DNA from: Prochlorococcus sp. HOT208_60m_813O14
Lineage (GTDB): Bacteria > Cyanobacteriota > Cyanobacteriia > PCC-6307 > Cyanobiaceae
Assembly: GCA_002025945.1 (NCBI GenBank)
Contig: MWOO01000188.1
Coordinates: 1-64,000 of the forward strand
Length of the DNA: 64,000 bases
Reading direction: 5' to 3'
The translations under genes and the position numbers were made by a program. Below are positions 40,139 through 50,463 of the stretch, one piece after another. The notes under the pieces were generated by a model, which had not been told where the DNA came from, made no database searches, and was given only the letters and a program-made list of their open reading frames with translations. The stretch's first letter is position 1; each line of letters begins with the position of its first letter.

Positions 40139-42582
40139 ATCAAATCTTTCACTACTAAAGATTCTATACCTCTATTGTCTATTATTTTTACTGCTATTTT
40201 TTTATGATTGCCTGCTTCAAATGGTTTTGAGCGAGATCCTTGAAAAAATTTGATTTTATTCTCATCTATTTCATCTTTAAGACTTTTTTTTAATTTTGTC
40301 CAATCATTATTATCTTGTATAGGGAAAAAGAATTGATCAGGACAGACACTTCTTTCATTGTAATTTGTATCAATCATCCAAAGTGCAATACTCTCTATAC
40401 CTTTTGATTCAATTTGACCTTTTGATGGATTATAATAATCAAATCCTAATATTTGTACAAAGAACTTAGAGTCACGTTTTTCTATATTTATATCTGGTTC
40501 TCCTATGAGCCAAAAACTTTGATTTGATGACCGCCTCTTCCTTAAGTCTTCAGTTAACAAGTCTACGCTCATTTGAGATTTCAAGAAATTTATTCTTTCA
40601 TGATCAAGATTGTCTATATCTTTTGAAGCTTCTGGGTCAAAATGAAAAGCACAAAAAATAAGTATACAATTTTGTTCAAGTGTTTCTCTTAATTCGAACA
40701 CCGCTTGTTCAACTTGTATTTGTTCCATTGGAGCATAGTTTGGTCCAAAACAAATAAAACAGTTCTTGTATGTATTCCCTTCTTCAACTTGACCATGGGC
40801 ATGCAAATATTTATAACCTTTCGTTTTTTCAATATTTATGAAATTTATTTTGCCCCCCTTCAATGTTTGAATACCCGTTGAAGAAATCTCGTTTATATAG
40901 TTATCAATATCTTGATCAAAATTGTAGGAATGGTTTTCAGAAATAGTTTTAACTCTTATTGAGGGCACTGCTTCAACCGTAAATGGTCCTGATACTCTTT
41001 TTAAAGAACTATCTTTTATTGGCTCTAAATAAATTGTCTCTTTTTTGCCAGTGTTTCCCTTTGCAATTAAGGAAGGAGTTAATCTATCAACCTCTTTATA
41101 TTTTAATCCTCCTGCCAAACCTTCTTCAGGATTTTGTAATTTATAATAATCATAAACTTCAGTCATTATTCTTTTTCTAGATAAGTTTAAAGCGACTCGG
41201 GAGGTGTCACAGGTAATCCATTTTCTTCCAAGTCTTTCTGCAGAAATTGCTGTAGTTCCTCCACCACATGTTGGATCGAATATTATATCGCCTACATCAG
41301 ATGACATAAGAATACATCTTTTTACAACTTCTTCGTTAGTCTGTACTACATAAACTTTATTCTGAGCGCCACCAAGTCCGTCCCATAAATTATCCATTGG
41401 TTTATATGGAAAGTCGTCAAGATATTTAACAAACGATAAAGAATTACCTGTAACAGCAATTCTACCCATTTCATATAATTTTAAAATATCTTCCTTTCTT
41501 TGGCCCCACCACCTGTTCCCAGAGTTGTATATTTTTCCTTCAATTTCAATATCATATTTTGCTCCTGGACCAGATTTGAATAAATTTTCATATTTAAGTA
41601 ATCTAGATTTTTGTGGAATTTGTTTTTCACCAAAAATTTCCTCTTTTGTTAATTTTCTTATTTTTCCGTCTGGCAACTTGATTTTGGTATATCCTGCTTG
41701 AATATCATTTGGTCTTTTGAAAAATAACTTATGATATTTAATTTTAGATTTATTTTTGGCATACCAAATAATAAAGTCCATCTTTGATGGTAAGAGATTT
41801 TCAGCAGATAACGGTGAAGCAGTTTTTTGAAAGCAAATAGTGCCAAAATAATTTTCTGAACCAAAAATTTCATCAATGATTTCCCTACAATGATGTAAGT
41901 TATCGTCTGAAATTTGAAAAAAAAATGAACCTGTTTCATTTAGTAGCTCTTTACTTAGCAATACTCTTTCTCTTATATGAGATAAGTATGAATGAACTCC
42001 TAATTGCCAAGTATCCCTAAATGCTCGTATCATTTCAGGTTCATGTGGTATTGCATCATCTGCGCCATCTTTATGGTCTTTTTTATTAGTGAATGGTTGA
42101 AAATTTGATCTATAATTGACGCCATAAGGTGGATCCATATAAATGGTTTGAATTTTTCCTGCCATGCCTTCTTTTTCAATAAGACTGTTCATTACAAGAA
42201 GCGAGTCACCTGCTATTAATCTGTTTGACCAATCGTGATCATGTAAATAAAATTGAATTGCTTTGTTAAGAGGTTTTTGGAAATCTTGATTTTCAAAAAA
42301 ATTCAACTGATATTCTTCGTGAGCTAATACATCTTTGTTTTTAAATTTTTCAATTAATGTTTTAGGGTCTATTCTTTCATGAACATGCAAACTTACAGTA
42401 TCTATTTCTAGTTTGTTTTTTTCTGATTTACCCGACCAATCTAATTGAGGATCTAAATATGGATCAAACTTATATTCTTTGGTTTCATCAACTTTGTCAG
42501 TTGCAGAGGATACAAGACCTACCTCAGGAACGTTAACTCTTTTCCCAGAATGAGTATAGTTTTTAAGTTCTTTTTTAGGCAT
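40135..42582 (-). CDS. Type III-like adenine-specific DNA methyltransferase (Mod)
   Basis: IQTIYMDPPYGVNYRSNF (motif IV) before DIIFDPTCGGGTTAISAERLGRKWITCD (motif I): beta-class order; ATGA overlap with Res. Confidence 0.92.
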   Translation of the reverse strand: MPKKELKNYTHSGKRVNVPEVGLVSSATDKVDETKEYKFDPYLDPQLDWSGKSEKNKLEIDTVSLHVHERIDPKTLIEKFKNKDVLAHEEYQLNFFENQDFQKPLNKAIQFYLHDHDWSNRLIAGDSLLVMNSLIEKEGMAGKIQTIYMDPPYGVNYRSNFQPFTNKKDHKDGADDAIPHEPEMIRAFRDTWQLGVHSYLSHIRERVLLSKELLNETGSFFFQISDDNLHHCREIIDEIFGSENYFGTICFQKTASPLSAENLLPSKMDFIIWYAKNKSKIKYHKLFFKRPNDIQAGYTKIKLPDGKIRKLTKEEIFGEKQIPQKSRLLKYENLFKSGPGAKYDIEIEGKIYNSGNRWWGQRKEDILKLYEMGRIAVTGNSLSFVKYLDDFPYKPMDNLWDGLGGAQNKVYVVQTNEEVVKRCILMSSDVGDIIFDPTCGGGTTAISAERLGRKWITCDTSRVALNLSRKRIMTEVYDYYKLQNPEEGLAGGLKYKEVDRLTPSLIAKGNTGKKETIYLEPIKDSSLKRVSGPFTVEAVPSIRVKTISENHSYNFDQDIDNYINEISSTGIQTLKGGKINFINIEKTKGYKYLHAHGQVEEGNTYKNCFICFGPNYAPMEQIQVEQAVFELRETLEQNCILIFCAFHFDPEASKDIDNLDHERINFLKSQMSVDLLTEDLRKRRSSNQSFWLIGEPDINIEKRDSKFFVQILGFDYYNPSKGQIESKGIESIALWMIDTNYNERSVCPDQFFFPIQDNNDWTKLKKSLKDEIDENKIKFFQGSRSKPFEAGNHKKIAVKIIDNRGIESLVVKDLI

Positions 42583-42804
42583 TTATTTATAATTACATGA
42601 AGTTGGTTCTTTATTCAATTTTAAATCATATATCTACTATTAAACCTTAAATCATTTGCCATACCTATAAAATTTAAGAATTTGAAGAGCATTATTTTAA
42701 AATATAATTCCGCGTTTCCATTAATCCAGATTCTTATTATCTTAATAATGACACTTCTTATGTTCTTCTGGATATAGTTGATGCTCAATAGTTTTGGTTC
42801 TTGA

Positions 42805-42818
42805 TGCCCTCGTCGGGA
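42805..42818 (+). repeat. Displaced copy of tRNA-Thr 3' end (candidate att remnant)
   Basis: TGCCCTCGTCGGGA identical to 43053-43066, the 3' end of the tRNA-Thr gene. Confidence 0.75.
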
Positions 42819-43052
42819 TAAAGGATGAAAGGTTATGACAACCTATGACTGCTTTTGGAGGTTTTTCTGATTAAAAATATCATTTTTAGGGAACTTTTCG
42901 GGAACTTTTATATTTTTGAAATTGGATTATACTTAAACCTCCTGAAAGATATTTTTTGGAATTAAATCAGTATTTAAGCTACTTAAACATAAAAAAAGAC
43001 CCTTATGAGTCCTTATGAATGCTATTGATGGTTAATGATTTGCTTTTTCAAG

Positions 43053-43124
<72 letters not shown>

Positions 43125-43134
43125 AATTTTAAAG

Positions 43135-43216
43135 TGGGCCGGGTTGGATTTGAACCAACGTAGGCAGAGCCAGCGGATTTACAGTCCGCCCCCTTTAACC
43201 ACTCGGGCACCGACCC
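43135..43216 (-). tRNA. trnY: tRNA-Tyr (GTA)
   Basis: - strand GGGTCGGTGCCCGAGTGGTTAAAGGGGGCGGACTGTAAATCCGCTGGCTCTGCCTACGTTGGTTCAAATCCAACCCGGCCCA; long variable arm. Confidence 0.97.
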
Positions 43217-43318
43217 CCACTATTTGAACTTATCAGTTTATGGACACTTTGTGTGAAATTGTTTTGGTTTTTTTGTTTCTTTCTAGATAGCATTTATAAA
43301 GAAAAGACTTTATTGCTG

Positions 43319-43759
43319 ATGAATATTTTATTGATAAATGGACCAAATCTAAATCTTTTGGGCACTAGAGAACCTGAAATATATGGTAATAAAACATTAA
43401 GTGATATAGAAAAAGATTTAACTAAAGTTGCTAAAGAAAAAAGTATTAATCTTGAATGTTTTCAAAGTAATCATGAAGGAGAAATAGTAGATAAAATTCA
43501 GGATTCCGTAAAAAGTATACAGGGCATTCTTATAAATGCTGGCGCTTTTACTCATACCTCGATTTCTATTCGTGACGCTTTAATTGGATCAAAAATTCCT
43601 TTTGTAGAGTTACATATTTCAAATATTTTCAGTAGAGAAGATTTTCGTAAAGAATCTTTTCTTACAGATAAAGCTATAGGAATTATTAGTGGATTCGGCA
43701 TATCAAGTTATTCCCTAGCTCTTGAAGGAATTATTGGATATTTAAGTAGTAAAAATTAA
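43319..43759 (+). CDS. aroQ: 3-dehydroquinate dehydratase type II
   Basis: [23 protein letters not shown] ... [13 protein letters not shown] ... [18 protein letters not shown]; track start 43253 is an upstream in-frame extension. Confidence 0.96.
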   Translation: MNILLINGPNLNLLGTREPEIYGNKTLSDIEKDLTKVAKEKSINLECFQSNHEGEIVDKIQDSVKSIQGILINAGAFTHTSISIRDALIGSKIPFVELHISNIFSREDFRKESFLTDKAIGIISGFGISSYSLALEGIIGYLSSKN

Positions 43760-44368
43760 ATGCTAGTCGATTTTAAAAGGCCCACCTCTCATATTAAATA
43801 TTTATCGTCATTTACCTCAGATGAGTGGATCAAACTCGCATTATCTAATCCAATAGATATTCTTATTGACCATGCTCATTGTGAAAGAAAAGCAGCAGGA
43901 GTAGCTATTCAATTGATGTTTAGATATCCATCAGAACCAAATCTGGCAGAAGTTCTTAGTCCAATAGCGAGAGAGGAATTAGAGCATTTTGAAAAAATAC
44001 TTTATTTTTTAAAGGATCTTGGACATTCTCTTGAGTCCTTAAAACCGCCTCCATATGGAGCTGAATTGTCCAAGAATATAAGAAAGGAAGAGCCCAATAG
44101 AATGCTTGATAGTTTCTTAATCGCAGGACTTATTGAAGCAAGAAGTCATGAAAGATTAAGCTTGCTTGCGCTGAATTCTGAAGATAAATCGTTTAAATCC
44201 CTTTATGAGTCTCTGCTTGAGAGTGAGGCAAGACATTTTGGGGTTTACTGGAAACTAGCGCAAACTAAATTCTCTAAAAATCAAACTTTCAAAAGGTTAG
44301 AGGAATTGTCTGAAATTGAGTCATCAATACTAGCTGAAACTTTTTTATTGCCAAGGGTACATAGCTAA
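43760..44368 (+). CDS. miaE: tRNA-(ms2io6A)-hydroxylase
   Basis: DHAHCERKAAGVAIQLMFRYP, REELEHFEKIL, GLIEARSHERL, ESEARHFGVYW di-iron motifs. Confidence 0.92.
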   Translation: MLVDFKRPTSHIKYLSSFTSDEWIKLALSNPIDILIDHAHCERKAAGVAIQLMFRYPSEPNLAEVLSPIAREELEHFEKILYFLKDLGHSLESLKPPPYGAELSKNIRKEEPNRMLDSFLIAGLIEARSHERLSLLALNSEDKSFKSLYESLLESEARHFGVYWKLAQTKFSKNQTFKRLEELSEIESSILAETFLLPRVHS

Positions 44369-44384
44369 AGTTAATAAAATAAAA

Positions 44385-45140
44385 ATGATAATAAATAAGT
44401 TCTTAAGTTTACTTAATCGATATAAAACTGATTTACCAACATTCACCATCGTTGGTGTAGGCCCTGGAGATCCATCGCTTTTAACAATTGCTGCTGTGGA
44501 TGCAATAAAAAAAGCGAAAGTTATAGTTTTTCCAATATCAGATGATAATAAAAAGAGTTTCGCTGCAGAAATAGTCAAGAGATACACCAAATTTAAAAAA
44601 AATGTACCTATCATCTTTCCAATGGCTAGGAAGGATTTTGATCCAGATGAAATATGGTCTAATGCTGTAGAAAAAATTGTGAAATTTATACAAAATGGCG
44701 AATCAGTTGTTTTACTTTGTCTTGGAGATACTTCACTATTTGCAAGTTCTTCTAATATTTTGAGGTTAATAAAAAATAATCATGCGGAAATTATTACAAA
44801 AACAATACCTGGTATTTCCTCTATTTCAGCAGTAGCAGCTTTGAATGATTTTGATTTGGTAAAAAAAGGCGAGACATTGATCATCAAAGAATGTCCTTCT
44901 TCAGAATCTGAATTAACAACCCTAATTAGGGAAAGTAAGGCAAATAAAACGGTATTGGCAATTATGAAAGTTGGCAAAAGATGGAATTTAGTCAGGGAAA
45001 TTTTAAAAAAAGAGGATATCATCAATACATCATTAATAGCTTTAAGTGTTGGCATGCCTGATCAAATTATTCAATATGCATCCCAATATAAAAAGGAATT
45101 TATGCCTTATTTTTCTTTGATTTTGATAAGGTTAGATTAA
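44385..45140 (+). CDS. cobI: Precorrin-2 C20-methyltransferase
   Basis: TIVGVGPGDPSLLTIAAVDAIKKAKVIVFP; VVLLCLGDTSLFASS; PGISSISAVAA. Confidence 0.92.
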   Translation: MIINKFLSLLNRYKTDLPTFTIVGVGPGDPSLLTIAAVDAIKKAKVIVFPISDDNKKSFAAEIVKRYTKFKKNVPIIFPMARKDFDPDEIWSNAVEKIVKFIQNGESVVLLCLGDTSLFASSSNILRLIKNNHAEIITKTIPGISSISAVAALNDFDLVKKGETLIIKECPSSESELTTLIRESKANKTVLAIMKVGKRWNLVREILKKEDIINTSLIALSVGMPDQIIQYASQYKKEFMPYFSLILIRLD

Positions 45141-45625
45141 TGTATAAAAAAGAAAAATTAGTTGAAAATCAATTTACATGGCCAATATGTAAGGATCTAT
45201 TATTTCTTGTTCTTGAAGATAAGGTTAGTGACGTATTTGTTTGTGAATTAGTTTGGGAAAGACTTTTTTATACTAAAGAAATATCTATAAATGATTGGAC
45301 CTTTAGTGTGTTAACTCCTTCTTATTGGTCAGAAAAATTTGAAAAAGCTCCTCAAATTATTTCAGAGCGTCCAGCCTCAGTACATTTGACTCGATCAATT
45401 CCAAAAGAATATAAACAGGGATTGAAAAATTTTCTTAATTTTAAAGGCTATAAGATTAATGAACTTTATCCAAGAAGAACAAGAAGAGCGACGGCAGTAA
45501 ATTGGTTGATTTATTGGTCGATTGAAAATGATTGTTTTTCAAAAGATAATGGAATAATTCCAAGTCATAGTTCACCACCGGTTAATCCAGTTAAAGGACA
45601 TTTTGGCGATCCAGAAATCAAATAA
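45140..45625 (+). CDS. DUF1823-like conserved cyanobacterial protein
   Basis: LVWERLFYTKEISINDWTFSVLTPSYWSEKFEKAPQIISERPASVHLTRSIPKEYKQGLKNFLNFKGYKINELYPRRTRRATAVNWLIYW. Confidence 0.75.
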   Translation: MYKKEKLVENQFTWPICKDLLFLVLEDKVSDVFVCELVWERLFYTKEISINDWTFSVLTPSYWSEKFEKAPQIISERPASVHLTRSIPKEYKQGLKNFLNFKGYKINELYPRRTRRATAVNWLIYWSIENDCFSKDNGIIPSHSSPPVNPVKGHFGDPEIK

Positions 45626-45699
45626 GTTTTTTTGAACAAGGTAAATGATTCTATTAAAGGTATAGTTGTAATAGATACTACTTTCTTTGGAGAGAAGAA

Positions 45700-47073
45700 T
45701 TGATTCTTCCTACAATAGCAATTATCGGAAGACCTAACGTTGGGAAATCAACCTTAGTTAATCGTCTTTGCCAAAGTAATGATGCAATAGTATTTGATAA
45801 ACCCGGTGTTACAAGGGATAGAACTTATCAAAATGCTTCATGGGGAGGAAAAGAATTTCAAATAGTTGATACTGGAGGTTTAGTTTTTGATGATGATAGT
45901 GAATTTCTCCCAGAGATAAGGACACAAGTTTTCTTAGCTCTAGAAGAGGCTTCACTGGCGTTACTGGTGGTAGATGGGAATCAAGGGGTTACTGATGGTG
46001 ATTTATCAATAGCAAAATGGTTAAGAAACTCTAGCTGTAAAACAATTGTTGCTGTTAATAAATGCGAATCGACTACTCTAGGAATATCCCTAGCTTCAGA
46101 GTTCTGGAAATTAGGATTGGGCGAACCTAACCCTGTTTCAGCTATTCATGGTTCAGGTACTGGAGATCTTTTAGATCTCGTTATTGGCGAACTTCCTGAA
46201 AATAATATCCAGGATGATGAAGAAAAGATAATGATGTCAATTATTGGTAGGCCTAATGTTGGTAAATCTAGTTTGTTAAATTCAATCTGCGGAGAAAAAA
46301 GAGCAATAGTTAGTGATATTAGTGGCACGACAACTGATTCAATAGATACGCTTATTAAAAAAGGTGATAATCATTGGAAAATTATTGATACTGCAGGGAT
46401 AAGAAGAAAAAAAAATGTTAAATATGGCACTGAATTCTTTGGTATTAATAGGGCTTTTAAATCTATAGATAGAAGTGATGTTTGTGTTTTAGTTATAGAT
46501 GCTGTAGATGGAGTGACTGATCAAGACCAGAAGCTGGCTGGGCGTATAGAAGAACAAGGCAGAGCTTGTATAATTGTTGTTAATAAATGGGATCTTGTAG
46601 AAAAAAATAGTTCAACAATTTATCAAGTAGAAAAAGAACTTAGATCAAAACTTTATTTTTTACACTGGTCAAAAATGATTTTTACATCTGCCCTAACTGG
46701 TCAAAGAGTTGATAATATTTTTGAGCATGCTCTTAATGCTGTAAATCAACATAGAAGAAGAGTTACAACATCTGTAGTTAATGAAGTACTTAAAGAATCA
46801 ATCAGTTGGAAAAGTCCTCCAACGAAGAGAAGCGGCAAGCAAGGTAGGCTTTATTACGGTACTCAAGTAAAGAACAAACCTCCCACTTTTACTCTTTTTG
46901 TCAATGACCCTAAATTATTCGGAATAACTTATAGAAGATATATTGAGAAACAAATTAGAGTGAATTTAGGCTTTGAAGGCACACCCCTCATTTTACTTTG
47001 GAGAGGGAAACAGCAAAGAGCTTTAAATAAAGAAGTCGAACGAGAAAATATTGAGTTAATTCAAAAAGATTAA
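45700..47073 (+). CDS. der: Ribosome biogenesis GTPase Der (EngA)
   Basis: Two G domains: [16 protein letters not shown] and [19 protein letters not shown] start. Confidence 0.98.
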   Translation: MILPTIAIIGRPNVGKSTLVNRLCQSNDAIVFDKPGVTRDRTYQNASWGGKEFQIVDTGGLVFDDDSEFLPEIRTQVFLALEEASLALLVVDGNQGVTDGDLSIAKWLRNSSCKTIVAVNKCESTTLGISLASEFWKLGLGEPNPVSAIHGSGTGDLLDLVIGELPENNIQDDEEKIMMSIIGRPNVGKSSLLNSICGEKRAIVSDISGTTTDSIDTLIKKGDNHWKIIDTAGIRRKKNVKYGTEFFGINRAFKSIDRSDVCVLVIDAVDGVTDQDQKLAGRIEEQGRACIIVVNKWDLVEKNSSTIYQVEKELRSKLYFLHWSKMIFTSALTGQRVDNIFEHALNAVNQHRRRVTTSVVNEVLKESISWKSPPTKRSGKQGRLYYGTQVKNKPPTFTLFVNDPKLFGITYRRYIEKQIRVNLGFEGTPLILLWRGKQQRALNKEVERENIELIQKD

Positions 47074-47987
47074 TGAATTTGCTAACCAAATTTTCTGTTG
47101 GTCAATACGTTCATGGTAATAGAAGTTGGCTAAGAATTATAGATAGTAGATTAAAAATAATTATCGTAATGATATTTTTAATCACTCCAATTTGGGCAGG
47201 TCCAATATGGAGATTGAGTTTAGTTGGTTTTTTACTATTAATTACTTTTTTAAGTTTATTGCCATCTAGAGTATGGTGGCGATCATTATTTTTTCTCTCA
47301 TGTTTGTCACTATTAATTGGATGTATATCAATACTTGCCTCGTCTGATATTCAATCTCTTGATGGCTACTTAAGAAATCCCAATGAGTTGCAAGTAGTAC
47401 TGGAAAACCAAAAAGAATGGAATATTTTGCAAATTCCTTCGCAGAAGATATGGTTTATTAATTTTGGTCCCTACAACTTATCAAGAAAAGCTTTTGAACT
47501 AGGAATAAAAACCTCCACTTTGATATTTACCGTTATTCATAGTGTGAATTTGATGCTTTTAACAACATTGCAGGAAGACATTGTTTGGGGATTAAGTTGG
47601 TTTATGTATCCATTAAGAAAGATTGGATTGCCTACAAGTAAGTGGCTTTTTCAATTGTTAATTGCATTACGTTTTATTCCTCTAGTGCAGGAAGAACTTC
47701 AAAATATCATTAAATCAGTATCAGTTAGATCAATAAATTTTCGAAATTTAGGACTAAAGAAATCCTTTAATGTTTTATTAATCTTAGTGGAAAGGTTATT
47801 TCAAAATATATTTCTGAGAATTGATCATGGAGCAGAATCATTACTCTCAAAGAAAAAAATTATTATAAAAACTAATAGATTTAGAACTCTTTATCCTTCA
47901 AAATCTCTCAATGTAATTGTTAATACATTATCGATTTGTTTTATTTGCATAGCAATTTTTCTTAGAAAACTGTATGGTGCATTATAA
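47073..47987 (+). CDS. ECF/CbiQ-type transporter transmembrane protein
   Basis: SWLRIIDSRLKIIIVMIFLITPIW ... QEELQNIIKSVSVRSINF CbiQ coupling region. Confidence 0.85.
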   Translation: MNLLTKFSVGQYVHGNRSWLRIIDSRLKIIIVMIFLITPIWAGPIWRLSLVGFLLLITFLSLLPSRVWWRSLFFLSCLSLLIGCISILASSDIQSLDGYLRNPNELQVVLENQKEWNILQIPSQKIWFINFGPYNLSRKAFELGIKTSTLIFTVIHSVNLMLLTTLQEDIVWGLSWFMYPLRKIGLPTSKWLFQLLIALRFIPLVQEELQNIIKSVSVRSINFRNLGLKKSFNVLLILVERLFQNIFLRIDHGAESLLSKKKIIIKTNRFRTLYPSKSLNVIVNTLSICFICIAIFLRKLYGAL

Positions 47988-48006
47988 ATAACACAATATT
48001 TTAGGT

Positions 48007-48273
48007 TTGAGTTCTGAGCGTTATTTAAACCATCCAACATTTGGCATGTTATACCAAGTTTCTCCTGGAAATGATGGGAGAGATATTTATGCGACTTTAT
48101 ACGCTCAAAAAATGTTTTTCTTGGTTGAAGTACGACAGAGAGAAGTTTTTTTTGAGGTTATACCTTACTTAGATGCCCGTAATCAGGCCGAATTAAACCT
48201 TCAAAAAGCTAGAAGAAAAGGATCTGAAGAACTATCTAAATGGGAGAATTTATTTAAGCAAACTTTCTTATAA
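48007..48273 (+). CDS. pipX: PII-interacting protein X
   Basis: ERYLNHPTFGMLYQVSPGNDGRDIYATLYAQKMFFLVEVRQREVFFEVIPYLDARNQAELNL; followed by yggS/pipY as is typical; TTG start. Confidence 0.9.
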   Translation: MSSERYLNHPTFGMLYQVSPGNDGRDIYATLYAQKMFFLVEVRQREVFFEVIPYLDARNQAELNLQKARRKGSEELSKWENLFKQTFL

Positions 48274-48276
48274 AAT

Positions 48277-48912
48277 GTGAACCCTGCAAATTATTTAAAA
48301 ATAAAAAATAAAATACCATCAAATGTAAATATTCTTGCGGTAAGTAAAGGATTTAAAAGTCAAGAAATCAAGACTATTCAAAATATAGGTCAGAACGATT
48401 TTGGTGAAAGTAAGGTCCAAGAGGCGTTTGAAAAACAATTAACATTAAAAGATCTTAAACAAATAAATTGGCACTTTATTGGAAGAATACAAAGTAATAA
48501 AATAAGAAAAATAGTTCAAAATTTTAAATATATTCATTCAGTAGATTCATTTGAAAAGTTGCAAAAGATTTCTAATATTTCATGTGAAGAGAAGAAAAAT
48601 CCATTAATAATGTTACAGGTTAAGTTGAGTGATGACCCTACTAAAGGAGGTTTTAATCCTGAATTTTTAATTTTGAAATGGAGAGAAATTCAAGATCTGA
48701 AAAATATTTCATTAACCGGTTTGATGACTATCAATCCTAAAGGACTTAGCTCTAAAGAAAATTCAGGGTTGTTCAGAAAATGTCGTGCTCTAGCTGATTC
48801 TCTGCAACTACCAGATTGTTCCATGGGGATGTCAGGTGATTGGGAGGAAGCTATTGACGCTGGATCAACTTGGTTAAGATTAGGATCATTGATTTTTGGA
48901 GATAGATCCTAA
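48277..48912 (+). CDS. YggS/PipY-family PLP homeostasis protein
   Basis: ILAVSKGFKSQEIKTIQNIGQNDFGESKVQEAFEK ... INWHFIGRIQSNK ... SMGMSGDWEEAIDAGSTWLRLGSLIFG. Confidence 0.93.
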   Translation: MNPANYLKIKNKIPSNVNILAVSKGFKSQEIKTIQNIGQNDFGESKVQEAFEKQLTLKDLKQINWHFIGRIQSNKIRKIVQNFKYIHSVDSFEKLQKISNISCEEKKNPLIMLQVKLSDDPTKGGFNPEFLILKWREIQDLKNISLTGLMTINPKGLSSKENSGLFRKCRALADSLQLPDCSMGMSGDWEEAIDAGSTWLRLGSLIFGDRS

Positions 48913-49062
48913 TTAGTTATTGTTTTATAAAAATCTTATCTATAAACTTGCAGTAAAGTTCAACTAACGTTATTTAAGTATAGGTAGTTTATTCATTATA
49001 AAAAATGAATCTATTACTCAAGGTTTTTAAACCTTAGTAATCAATTTCAAGAGGATTTAAAG

Positions 49063-49638
49063 GTGTCACTTATTTCTAGATTAAAGGCAGTTGTTGCAGG
49101 GGATGAGTATCTCGATGATGATTTTGATGAGTTGGATTATGCTTCAGAGGATGAATTAAATGATATTAATAAATTCCAACAAAATCCAAAGAATGCAAAT
49201 GCTCTTGCAAATTCAAACCCATTCGATTTTATGAATAACAACAGATCATCTAAAGTGGTTGGTATGCCTGGAATCTCAAATTCATCCTCAGAAGTAAGCT
49301 TAATGGAACCAAGAAGTTTTGATGAGATGCCTCAAGCTATACAAGCATTAAGAGAGAGAAAAACTGTAATTCTCAATTTAACTATGATGGATCCTGATCA
49401 AGCTCAAAGAGCGGTTGATTTTATTGCAGGGGGCACATATGCAATTGATGGACATCAAGAGAGAGTTGGTGAAAGTATTTTTCTTTTTGCTCCAAGTTGT
49501 GTAAATGTAACTAGCTCCTCTCCAGAAGAAGCTTCTCCATCTTCTGTGCCTACAGAAAACACACCAAAATATAGTTTGGGCAAAAATACTACTCCTGAAC
49601 CAGCATGGGGTAATTCTAAATTAAGTGCTTATTCATGA
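49063..49638 (+). CDS. sepF: Cell division protein SepF
   Basis: [72 protein letters not shown] start. Confidence 0.95.
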   Translation: MSLISRLKAVVAGDEYLDDDFDELDYASEDELNDINKFQQNPKNANALANSNPFDFMNNNRSSKVVGMPGISNSSSEVSLMEPRSFDEMPQAIQALRERKTVILNLTMMDPDQAQRAVDFIAGGTYAIDGHQERVGESIFLFAPSCVNVTSSSPEEASPSSVPTENTPKYSLGKNTTPEPAWGNSKLSAYS

Positions 49639-50458
49639 TGAATCTGTGACAGATAAAATTGCGATTATTGGTTTTGGAAATATTGCAAGTGCTATAGTTA
49701 CACCTCTATTAGATAACAAATTAATTCAGCCAGAGAATGTTTTTTGTGTTGTAAATACAGAAAAAAGTTTAGAAAATATAAAAAAAAATTATAAATACAA
49801 TATAAACGTTTATAAATCAGGTTCAAAAGAGTCAAAAATAATTTGGGATTGTCAATATAAACTTCTTTCGATAAAACCCCAACAATTAAATGATATAACT
49901 GAGTCCCCTCATATAAAAAATAAGGACAATTTAATAGTTTCAATTCTTGCAGGGGTTTCAATAAATAGACTTACTCAAAAGTTTCCTAATCATAAATGTG
50001 TGAGGGTGGTTACAAATATTCCAATAACTATTGGAAAAGGTTTAACAGGGATTTCTTGGGGAGAAGAAATTACAGAAGATCAGAAACAATTTACAAAAAA
50101 ATTGTTTGAAAATACTAGTAAGATTTATGAATTTACTGAAGATTATCTTGATATATTTTTAGCTTTAACTTCATCAGGTCCTGCAATTATTGCTTTGATC
50201 ATAGAAGCATTAAGTGATGGAGGATTAAGCGGGGGATTACCAAAAAAAATTTCAGAGGAACTTGTTATGGAAATGATACTAGGGACTATTTGTTTAATAA
50301 AGGAAAATAAACTTACTACTTCTGAGCTTAAAAATTTAGTAACCTCTCCAGGTGGAACAACTATCTCTGCTTTAAGGGTTTTAGAAAAAAAGAGTGTAAG
50401 GTCAGCATTAATTGAATCAATAGTTTCAGCTAGTAATCGAAGTAAAGAGTTTCGTTAG
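49625..50458 (+). CDS. proC: Pyrroline-5-carboxylate reductase
   Basis: [16 protein letters not shown] ... [40 protein letters not shown]...[14 protein letters not shown]. Confidence 0.94.
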   Translation: MLIHDESVTDKIAIIGFGNIASAIVTPLLDNKLIQPENVFCVVNTEKSLENIKKNYKYNINVYKSGSKESKIIWDCQYKLLSIKPQQLNDITESPHIKNKDNLIVSILAGVSINRLTQKFPNHKCVRVVTNIPITIGKGLTGISWGEEITEDQKQFTKKLFENTSKIYEFTEDYLDIFLALTSSGPAIIALIIEALSDGGLSGGLPKKISEELVMEMILGTICLIKENKLTTSELKNLVTSPGGTTISALRVLEKKSVRSALIESIVSASNRSKEFR

Positions 50459-50463
50459 TTTTT

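Noticed and set aside
40983-41939. ORFs 40983-41180 (+) and 41658-41939 (-)
   Set aside because: Shadow ORFs inside mod (antisense and alternate frame), low-complexity hydrophobic sequence.
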